This document shows, piece after piece, positions 55,320 to 64,000 of a stretch of 64,000 nucleotides of DNA. Position numbers and translations under genes: made by a program. This DNA comes from Elgaria multicarinata webbii. Its lineage: Eukaryota; Chordata; Lepidosauria; Squamata; Anguidae. The DNA lies in contig NC_086178.1 of assembly GCF_023053635.1 (NCBI RefSeq), positions 93,294,226 through 93,358,225 of the forward strand, in the 5' to 3' direction. Positions within the stretch are counted from its first letter, which is position 1. Each line of letters starts with the position of its first letter. The notes beneath the pieces were generated by a model. It was given only the letters and a program-made list of their open reading frames with translations, did not search any database and was not told where the DNA came from.

Positions 55320-57940
55320 AGTTCTGGGGTTAATAGTGATATAATATTGCAATGGTTTTAGTCCTAAAATATTGTTCCCAAGTGTTAACACGTGCCACTG
55401 TTTTTGGTGTGCGTGTGTGTGTTTTGTTTTGTTTTGTACTATAAAGGGGTCGTTCCAGCCTGTTCCGTTCCGGATTTTACACCGTCCCAACGCTTGGGGA
55501 GGTGGGGGACCTTTTTACAGCTGAAAGCCAAGTTTTAAATACCCTTATAAACGAAAGAAATAAAATATTTTTGTTGCCTGCCTTTCGGTAGAGTGCAGGC
55601 AAAGGAAGAGAAGGTTTGAAGAGTCTGTGGGAAGATATTTCCTGCTGTGCATACAGAATAGTATTTTGACACGCTCTTTTGCTCTGTTGCTCTTTGGAGA
55701 GCTTGAAACTGAAAGATCCCACCCCGCCCTCTGGTTACGGGAGCGCGCGCACGAACAAGCACACACGCACGTAAATCTGTCCTGTGGCAGCGAATCGGAA
55801 TCTGCACATGAAACAATAAATAAATAAAAAATCATCTGGTATCTTAGGGGCGGGTTATAATTGCTCACATTACAGCAGAGGGGAGGAAACACCAGTCCAC
55901 GAACCCTACCGTCTAGTGAAAGACAGCTCTCCATTTCTGGATCTGTCACGGAGCCTCGGAGTGGCAGAGAACCGTCGGAAACCGAATACAGAGGCGGAGG
56001 AAGGGGTGCAGCTCCATCAGGCCGAGGTGCCTCGTAGGCCTGCTGTGCATGGAAGGCGGAGAGGAGCTCTGCTGGGCAGCCGAGCTTTCTAGCAATGAGG
56101 CTTGAACAGTGAATAACGTTAAACCTTCAAGGAGCGCCCATGAGCAAACCCCTCCACACATGTACCCTCAAGGCCTGTAATGTTTCAGCGGCAATCCTAA
56201 ACACATTGACTTGGAACAGGAGTAAGCCCAACTGAACACAGGGAAACTTGCTTCTGAGAAAACAACCACAGGACTGCACGGTAAGGGTCACTTCCTGCAT
56301 TATGTTTGTGCCACATGGCAATGCCCCTGTGTTTCTGTCCCATGCTTAAAATCTTCCTGAACTGTGAGGTCTTCTTCTTCACTTCCCACTATCCATTCTC
56401 CTTTTGCCCTCCTTTCCCAAGTCTCTCCTCCCACCTCTTAGCACATCTGCATGATAATTTCTTTATCTGATTGATGTCTATGGTTTTGTAATTGCTCTGT
56501 TCTTAAATCCTGCAAACAATCTAGTTTATTGTGTGGGTGTGTCACCTTTTTAGATGCAAGGGTGTTTTTGTGTGTGTCTAATACAATAATGATTAAAACA
56601 AATATATGAAATATAAACATGGACAAGCTTTAAAAAGCTACCACTAAAGAACCTCAGCACACCAGTGTCATCTTTGCAGATACACTGATGTCCAAACCCA
56701 GCCATCCCCCAATCAGATACTCTTGAAGTGTTTGGGGCTACAACTCCCATTATCCCCATAGTGGCAGCTGTAGACACATTTGATGTGAGCATATGTGAAG
56801 TGCAAACATACACTCAACTGCAGAGGTGTTTGTGTGTGCAACCTGTCATGTGGAGATTTGTACACCTACGGATTTTGCTAAAGTGTGACTGGGCAAATTT
56901 GCTTGAGATATTAGGCACAATTTCACAGTAACTGCTGTTTGTGGGTACAATGAATCCATGTGGGGCTATGTGAGCCAAAATGCAGGTGTGCCATGGCAGT
57001 CCATAAGGCAAGAGGGGCTGCAACTGAAAGTGAAAAACTCAGCCACCACCGCCACTGCCACACCCACCCCACCCCAGGTTCATACTGACTGATTTTGCAC
57101 ACTTGCAGAAGCTTCTCTGTATCCTGGCCCATGCAAATTCACAAAGCAAGTAATAACCAGTACTTTTCTCAGTCAAAAATAAAGATGGCTCTTTAGAAGC
57201 TTTCTTTGATATCCATGGAGGCCTGATGCCAAAGTCTTACTCTAAGCATACATTGCATTGTCAAACATGCACCCGAAACCTGAGTACATTTTGTTCTCCA
57301 AAGAACTGCACGAGGCTGCCGCCTGTACCTACTGCACCATTCTTCCATCATGCTCTGGCATTCCTCCCATAGTAGCCAGAAAAATGTTTTGCCTTGTAGC
57401 AGTTGGGGAGGAAAGAGTGGAGGAAGATGGTGGGTGAGGCCCAGCAGTTGCCATCTTGTTTGGTGCCCTAGAGCAGAAAAACCGTTGGGGCAGGATAGTT
57501 TGCAGAATTCATTATGGTGTGTGGGTGTTTGCGCACACACATGCACATGCGCGCGCACACACACACACTTCAAATACTTGTGAAACTTCTAGAAACCCGA
57601 TCCCACAACAGTATAAATCCTGGTGAAAATTAAAATCTGATTAATTTATTAAGAATCATTTTTCAGTTTTAGTCTGTCTTGGTTATTCTCTTGGGCTGTT
57701 TATTAAAGGCCTACCTCTAGAATTGCCTCTACTGCTGGAGGGGATGCACTTTACCAGCAGTAGCTTGGTGTTAAGTAACTACTGAAGATCCAGATGTAAT
57801 GCCAGTCACATGAGAAGGAACAGAAGGAAGAGGACAAAATCGCTCTGTAGTTTAGAATAACCAAAGAGTCCTCCTCCTAGAGAGAAATAGTTGGCTAAAG
57901 TGTCCTTGACAAAGGTTGCTTTCTCCATAGAGGCCATAAA
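55320..57940. other. Intergenic, no gene recognised
   Basis: Contains a further GTTCCGTTCCGG patch at 55,450-55,480 related to the array, short palindromic repeats at 56,195-56,275 and 56,720-56,770, and CA/CG runs at 55,740-55,770 and 57,530-57,570. No domain-bearing frames. Confidence 0.4.
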
Positions 57941-57942
57941 GC

Positions 57943-58316
57943 AGGAATGGGGCCCTCCAAATGTTGTGGGACAGCAACTCCCATCATCCCTCACTGTTGG
58001 CTGTACTGACTAGAGCTGGTGGGAGATGCACCTTAACAGCATCTGGCAGTTAACTCTTCAGGTAAAAATAAAATAAGATACAGAGGTGACCTTATCACTT
58101 ATTCAGGGGGCGGACTGTCTCCTCCATTAAAGGCAGTCAGGTTTGAAACACCCCCTTTCTAGTGGCATGTTTAGGGCCTAAAGAGTTTGCCTGGGCTGTG
58201 GGTCAGTACTGTCAGGGTGTATGTCTGGTGGCATTTTTAGTATTTTTGGCCCCACCCATTTTGCTTTCAGCCCCGCCTATTACTGAAATGAAAGAAGTTC
58301 CCCATCCCTGCTGTAG
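57943..58316. mobile_element. Possible hAT-like element, decayed
   Basis: GCAGGAATGGGGCCCTCCAA at the left and GAAGTTCCCCATCCCTGC at the right are imperfect inverted ends; CAACTCCCATCATCCCTCAC lies inside. Confidence 0.5.
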
Positions 58317-58336
58317 GACCATCTACCTCTCATTGT

Positions 58337-58338
58337 TG

Positions 58339-58371
<33 letters not shown>

Positions 58372-58530
58372 GTATTTCTTACCCACCTCTCCATTCTGAT
58401 CGAGGCGGGGAAAACCAATAAACAATAAAATACATAAACTGAATTAAAACATAATATACATTGTTAAAAACATCCTAAAAAACATCCTAAAAACATTCTA
58501 AAAACATCTTAAAAATTCAACCGAGAAAGC
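58337..58530 (-). mobile_element. LINE tail, second family
   Basis: (TAA)n then CCACCTCTCCATTCTGATCG and AGGCGGGGAAAACC, the reverse complement of the 10.84 kb tail type. Confidence 0.6.
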
Positions 58531-58640
58531 ATTAAGCAGAATTTCTTTTGATATAATGGAACCAACCCAATTTAAGTATTCAAGGGCTGCCTTGATTCAA
58601 CCAGAGTTTGCCCCATGTACACTCCTCTAATGTCAGTGTT

Positions 58641-58867
58641 AGGGTGACCATATGAAAGGAGGAAAGGGCTCCTGTATCTTTAACAGTTATATAGAAAAGG
58701 GAATTTCAGTAGGTGTCATTTGTAAGCATGCAGCACCTGGGGAAATTCCCTCTTCAACACAACAGTTAAAGCTGCAGGAGTACATGAATAACACCTGCTA
58801 AAATTCCCTTTTCCATACAACTGTTAAAGATACAGGAGCCCTGTCCTCCTCTTCATATGGTCACCCT
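58641..58867. mobile_element. Palindromic hAT-like MITE, AGGGTGACCATATGA
   Basis: AGGGTGACCATATGAAAGGA mirrored by TCATATGGTCACCCT. Arms continue through CTCCTGTATCTTTAACAG and its inverse; the centre is GCATGCAGCACCTGG. Best palindromic copy of the family. Confidence 0.9.
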
Positions 58868-59029
58868 AGGTAGTTATTTGCAACAGAACCAGTGATGTAT
58901 CCATCAACTAATATCACAGAATTTTCCGGTCCTGTTTGCAGATCCATGAAGGAGTTGTTTTCATGTTGAAGGTGCTCCCATGAGTGCTGGGGGCGAGCAT
59001 GAAACATTTCCCCAAAAGTGGCCTGCGTT

Positions 59030-59230
59030 GGGCCTGTTCAGAGAACACACTAAGCCATGGTTAGGCCGCTAACACTTTTACAGCAAATGGTTAGTGCTCG
59101 TATTTAAACTGTGGTTAGGATTGGTTCACATGACATGTTAAGTCATGGGTCACACGATATGCTGAGCCGTAATGTTTTGCTCAAAATGTTTAACCCCCGT
59201 GGTTTAGCATGTCATCTGACCAGGGTCAGA
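59030..59230. mobile_element. hAT-like MITE, GGGCCTGTTCAGA ends
   Basis: GGGCCTGTTCAGAGAACACA and ATGTCATCTGACCAGGGTC are inverted ends, with CTAAGCCATGGTTAG / CCGTGGTTTAGCATG inner arms. Followed by a C15-16 homopolymer near 59,333-59,348. Confidence 0.75.
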
Positions 59231-59394
59231 GAGAGAGAGGTAGGATCTTGGCCGCTTGTGGTGGATGCAACACTGTCAGAGAAAACCAAACCCAGCTGAC
59301 TCCTGTGGAGAGAGTATCCTGAGCGTGCCACTCCCCCCCCCCCCCCCCGGAATCCCTTTAAAGCAATTTCTACTATTTTTCCAACATCATTTAA

Positions 59395-59730
59395 GTTTCT
59401 AAAGTATTTTTGTTTTCTTTCTTACGCAAACCATCTACCATATGTTCCACTGTGAAAGGAGTAATTGTTGACAGATAATTAAGACACTGTGGTTCACACT
59501 CAGAGGTTCCTTGCCTCGGCTGGGCACATTATCCTGTTCCTGCCCCTCTTTCAATACCGCTTTGAGGGCTCTGCTTTTCTAACTTCCTTCTCAGAGAAAA
59601 AATGAAAGAGCCACTAAAGTGACCTCTTGACAACACTCCCTCGTTCTTTTCATTGATTCTTGTCAACACCCAACAATAATTGTGGCTGGATGCTGGCCTG
59701 CTGTTCTCATCTGTTGCTTTAGATTGGGGG
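59395..59730. promoter_or_regulatory. Candidate conserved non-coding element
   Basis: Repeat-free with homeobox/SOX/ONECUT-like words: GAGTAATTGTTGACAGATAA, TTCATTGATTCTTGTCAACA, CCAACAATAATTGTGGC. About 38 kb upstream of NEUROG3. Called by texture only. Confidence 0.35.
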
Positions 59731-60149
59731 GGGGGGGCGAAGTGGGGAGGGTGGGAGAGGAAGAACGGGCTCCACAGGATTCAGATGACTTGAATTAGAA
59801 GGACCAATTCAGAAGTTACATTTTGATGTTTGCAAACATCTGTATTGTGCAAGTACAATGGCCAGAGAGTCAGGAGAGACCACAGCTCTTGATTTGGCCC
59901 TATACTTGGCTCTGTTGTTGTGTAATCTGTAAAATGACTAATGTGATGTAGAAATGGCCTTTCAGACATATTCTACCAAAATGCAAGCCAGGATCCAGTG
60001 ATCTTGACTTGGGGAGTCTTATTAATTTCATGGGAACATTCATAATAATTTAGAGGACACTCAGAAATATTTTACTGTCCTCCGTGGCACCTAAGTACTG
60101 TCAGTTTGCCTTCCGTTGCTCCCAGTTCCTTTAGCTCACCTATATGGCA

Positions 60150-61620
60150 CTGAGTTACTCTGTTAGAATTACCAAAAAAGGGCACCAGGTGAGTAGGAAT
60201 AACAAACAAATGCTAAAGGGCGCACAGCTGTTCAAGGACTATTATAATGAGTAACAACCCATAACAAAAGTAATTGTACAAGGTAAGCGGAAAATGGTGA
60301 ATTGAACAATTCTATGCACAGAGCATATGTGTTATACATACATAAAGTACAAATAAACAGTAATTTTTACAGATGGGCGAAGGTTTGAACATAAATTGAA
60401 GACAAATGCTATACAAGCCAGATGAGGTCTTTAAGCCAACGAAAGTATTTTTACAGGCACCCGGTTCAGACCTGTTTCACCGTGTTTTTTTGGCTTCTTC
60501 AGAAAAACAAAATCATTATCTGTAAAGACCAAAAACATACATAATACAAATGAAATCCAATTTGAAGTTACATAGTAGTTTTCAAATAGCATCAGATAAG
60601 ACCCAAAACTTTTTCTGTTAAGACTCACCACCATTAATGAGCAATGCCATGGGAGTAAGGGGGAATTGATAACTTTAAGTAATCTTTCCATCCTGGTTTC
60701 TTATTGAATCCCTCCAGAGGAGGTTTTGCTGCAAGACAAATACAAGGTTTCAGAAACATGATAAAAACTAACAGTCTAACAAAAGAGTATTAATAAGTTC
60801 AAACCTCAATCCCTGGCGACTAATTCAAACTGCTTCAAAGGCAGCAAGTTCTGCAGACAGGTGTGTTCCTTCTGCCTTTCAGGTCATTTTATATACATGA
60901 ATCTTAAAGGTACAGACTAGAACAGTGATGATGGTTTATTTGCAAGGAGAGATCATCCATAGAATCACTTTCCCAAAAAAGATACAAATTCTAAACTCAC
61001 ATTCAGACCATTAGACTGCATAGTGCCCAACTTAAAAATCCATTCGGCTTCCTTCCTTAAAAGAAGGTTGTCATGATTGTTCCGGTTGTATTTGTGATAC
61101 TCTATCAATAACCATACCGTATTCAATTTTATTTATTTATTATTTATTACACTTATATACCGTTCCCATAGCCAGGGCTCTCTGGACGGTTTACAGAAAT
61201 TCTAAAATTGAGGTAAAAACAAGTATACAAAATTTAAAACTCTAAAACACAGAACATACAAGCATTAAAAACTGATTAAAAACTAAACATGTGGGTAATT
61301 AGGATGTGCCGCCATATGCCTGGGCAAAGAGGAAAGTCTTAACCTGGTGCCGGAAAGATAGCAGCGTTGGTGCCAGGCGAGCTTCATCAGGGAGATCATT
61401 CCACAGTCTAGGGGCCACCACCGAAAAGGCCCTATCCCTCGTTGCCACACTCCGAGCCTCTCTCGGAGTAGGCACCCGGAGGAGGACCTTAGATGTTAAA
61501 CGTATGAGCTGAATGAAGTCAATGCAAGTCAGATCTTTGGATAGATTTTAAAAGAAGGATTAGATTGCAAGTCTAAAAAATGGGAATTGATATATGCCGC
61601 TGCCCCCCACCCACCTAAAA
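60150..61620 (-). mobile_element. Penelope-like retroelement remnant, split by a LINE
   Basis: Minus-strand translation includes LLRKEAEWIFKLGTMQSNGL followed by NVSLEF, the C-terminal end of the GIY-YIG endonuclease domain typical of Penelope-like elements. A further DLTCIDFIQLI-like stretch lies beyond the LINE at 61,123-61,500. The 3' region contains GAAGAAGCC..GGTGAAACAGG wording seen in such elements. Broken and 5'-truncated; borders approximate. Confidence 0.7.
61123..61500 (-). mobile_element. L2-type LINE 3' end inserted in the Penelope element
   Basis: CGTAT is duplicated at 61,118-61,122 and 61,501-61,505. On the minus strand the coding end (LLRVPTPREARSVATRDRAF..PRLWNDLPDEARLAPTLLSF in segments) precedes a 3'UTR and the ACCGTCCAGAGAGCCCTGGC tail with (AAAT)n. 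Confidence 0.88.
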
Positions 61621-61714
61621 AAGGGAAATTGAACCATAATGTGCTGAGTTGTGATTAGCATAGGAAAAAACCCACAAACAAATATTGTTCTTAAGTCATG
61701 ATTAAGACATGGGT

Positions 61715-62052
61715 GAATAGAGGAAGTGGCCTTATACCAGCTCAGAATATTTGTCCATCTAGCCAGCCTCCCCCAACCTGATGCCTACTAGATGTGTTAG
61801 TTTACAATTCCCATCATCCCCAGCCAGCCAGCTGGTGATGATAGGCAACAGAGTCTAACATGTCTGGAAGATGCCTGGTTAGGGAAGGTTATGGTCTAAT
61901 CTAGCTGGAACAGCTCTCCAGGGTCCCAGGCAGAGACTGGCCTTTTCCATCACCTGCTCCCTGATCTTTTTCACTGGAGATGCCCAGGACTGAACCTGGG
62001 ACCTTCTGCAGGCAAAGAATGTCCTCTCCCCTAGTATACTGAGCTCTCATTT
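61715..62052 (-). repeat. tRNA-derived SINE split by a MITE
   Basis: Minus strand: AGTATACTAGGGGAGAGGAC near box A, GGTCCCAGGTTCAGTCCTGG at box B, CATCTCCAGTGAAAAAGATC, and after the MITE AGATGGACAAATATTCTGAG and TAAGGCCACTTCCT. Confidence 0.75.
61764..61898. mobile_element. 'CTGGTGCC' MITE nested in a SINE, with target duplication
   Basis: ATCTAGC is present on both sides (61,757-61,763 and 61,899-61,905). Arms CCCCCAACCTGATGCCTACT / AAGATGCCTGGTTAGGGAAG and centre TTTACAATTCCCATCATCCC. This supports a hAT-type target size for the family. Confidence 0.85.
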
Positions 62053-62054
62053 TC

Positions 62055-64000
62055 AAAACAGCTTCAACATATGTTTGTAAGTATTGAGCCATTCGCAAAA
62101 CAACTTCAGTCGGGGTTGGCCCTCCCATGAGGCAGTGTGAATCCCCTGCTCAGGCAGCACATCAGGAGAGGTGGCAAATCACAAAAAAACCATGGCTGGA
62201 GGGCCCCTGTGGGCACTGCTGCCACCGATCTCTTGTCCAAGAGTGCAGGACGGGGGGAGGCAGTGGCAGCATCTTCCCATCTCAGGCAGCAGAACATCTT
62301 GCATCGCCACTGACTTCAATACTTTCAAACAACTGAACAAGTCTGCTTTCCAATAAGTAAAAAAATAACAAAATGTCCAGATTAGTGGAGCTGCTATCCA
62401 TACCTTGGGAAGGCAACTTCTCAGTTCCCACACAACCTCTAGCTTGTCTTTGAAGGGGAGATAGGGAACACAGCACAGTGCAGGCTCAGGCTGATAGATG
62501 AGCAAGGCCATGATTTGACTGCAGGTCTCAAAGCCATCCCTGACTGTTCTTCTCAGAGAATCCCTTTCCTGGAGATGCAGAGGGAGAGGCACCCAGACCA
62601 GGAGCCTTTTATGTGCTAAAAAGTTTGCACACTGCTGCTGTGTCGTAGTCTCTCCCATGAAGAGCCTGGAAGAAAAGGGTTAACAAATCTTCTGTTTTCT
62701 AGAAGCTTACTATTCTTGTGCTTACCCTTTTATTTCCTGTTTTTTAAAGCCTGTGATCATCAAGTAAGGCTTCCAAGTGACCAGAAAAAACTGACCTGGG
62801 CTGCTCCTGTTAAGAGCAGCTTCCTCTACAGATATCAGTAGGTGAGAACTTTCACAGCATGGAGACAAGCATTATCGCCTGCCACTTTCTGCAAATCCAA
62901 TGGCTGATAAAAGCACAGCTACAGCTTTTAAAAGTGGGCCACCCTTTCCTTGGAGAAAGATCATTGTAGAGTCCGTGAGCACAACATGTAGAGCCCATGG
63001 GCACCACTATGCCTGTGAATACTTCCTTTGGAACCCTGCCGCACTTTATTTTTAAAAAAGTTTAAAAGTTTTGTTTTTGTTTTTTAATGAAAAAACTAAA
63101 AGACGAGGACCCTGGCATACTGCAAAGGGAACTGCCAGCCTCTAGAACTGCTCCATCTTTATTTCCAAGAATAAAGGCCCCTGGAGATATTCTTAGAAAA
63201 TAAAATGGTGGCTAGCTGCAGCCCAGTATTTTGTTTTCAAGTGTGCTTTCCACAAAATAGGTGTGGGAGTACAGCCCTCTACGTTCAAAAGAAATTTGTG
63301 TTTTGGAACTCGGAACCCATCTCTGCTTTAGATTCTTGAGAAAGTTTTTGTTTTGCCTCACCAGTTAGGCTTCTAGGAAATGAGTGTTTTATGACTGACC
63401 ATACCCACCATGGTAGCCATTTTGTGATTTCGCCTTGCTCCCCACCATGGCCACCATTTTGTGAGAGCACCCATGACACCCTCTCAACATTCCAGATGTG
63501 TCCACTGGCCACTTTTGTAGAGGTTTATTAGTTCTACAGAACTAACTGCCAGGAATATCAGCTCCTACAAAGCATTGTTGTGGCATTCTGATACCAAATT
63601 TAGGGGGAGGAAAGGATCAGTGTCATTCAGCTGCCCACCACTAACCGATGGAGGGCTCCTGAGCTTCCTGGATGCAATTAAAACAAACAGTGGTTTATAG
63701 CACATGAAGTATAGCTTGCCCTGGTCAGGAAGTGGTTAAACCTCTGGAGAAAGCAGCTGGAAAAGATAATTGAAGAAGCACACTCTGGGTGGCAGCTGAA
63801 GCTAATTAATGCTGTTTCAACAAGAATAAACACACACATCCCAAAAGTAGCACTGGTGGGCTTAATGAGAAAAATAGTCAAAGGGAAAGTAGCAGCGGAG
63901 GCTTGAAAAGGCACCCAAGGCTCTCTGCACATACAGTCAACCTAGCCCAGCATGTTCAGAAGACACTGCCAGAGGTGTATTTTGAGTTGTGTGGAGTGAC
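62055..64000. other. Intergenic to window end
   Basis: A decayed 'GGCAGC'-rich repeat lies at 62,105-62,300, related to 33.44 kb. The 159-codon minus frame at 62,179-62,658 is partly inside it and has no domain. Beyond 62,700 I see no gene, exon or named repeat. Confidence 0.35.

Noticed and set aside
62179-62658. 159-codon minus-strand frame
   Set aside because: Partly inside a decayed repeat, with no domain or supporting signals.
1-64000. Endogenous retrovirus, LTR element, Polinton or other virus-like fossil
   Set aside because: No gag, pol, env, integrase or capsid-like frame and no paired long terminal repeats were seen.
1-64000. Exons of TSPAN15, FAM241B or COL13A1
   Set aside because: None of their recognisable peptide stretches appear in any frame I examined; short exons could still be missed.

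Overview
The window looks like single-copy-poor nuclear DNA from a vertebrate, most likely a squamate reptile (lizard). The basis is its repeat set: L2/CR1-type LINE tails ending in (TAAA)n, MIR-like CORE-SINEs, a tRNA-derived SINE, a Penelope-like retroelement and very many short palindromic hAT-type DNA transposons with 8-bp target duplications. No bacterial-style operon, rRNA, tRNA gene or CRISPR array is present. The species call is inferred from repeat style, not from a database match.

I recognise one host gene. NEUROG3 (neurogenin-3, a proneural/pro-endocrine bHLH factor) lies on the minus strand at about 20,060-21,490 inside a CpG-rich block. The whole gene can be read: a TATA box at 21,511-21,520, a non-coding first exon, a 557-base 5'UTR intron with clean donor and acceptor, and a single coding exon for 246 residues. 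Its promoter carries a long G-run tract on the coding strand about 50 bases upstream of the TATA box, paired GATA motifs, a CCAAT box, an E-box and a HES-type site.

On the upstream side of the gene (higher coordinates), 28.1-31.7 kb is a GC-richer, nearly repeat-free block. Part of it (29.74-30.23 kb) has the look of a conserved enhancer with three FOX-like sites. Other repeat-free candidates lie at 11.9-12.05, 14.56-14.75 and 59.4-59.73 kb. I saw no exons of the usual mammalian neighbours (TSPAN15, FAM241B, COL13A1).

The rest is a layered record of mobile elements. Readable nested insertions include a SINE within a SINE (47.0-47.5 kb), a LINE within a Penelope element (61.1-61.5 kb), MITEs within SINEs (35.6-36.2 and 61.7-62.05 kb), a LINE within a hAT-like element (44.2-45.4 kb) and a hAT-like element within another repeat (50.19-51.22 kb). 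A ~1 kb repeat occurs twice (34.0-35.0 and 38.5-39.5 kb), each copy broken by a different insertion. Two unusual ~150-bp tandem arrays (50.3-50.86 kb, period 152; 54.74-55.3 kb, period 149) are the least explained features, together with an unrecognised 125-codon frame at 54.3-54.7 kb.
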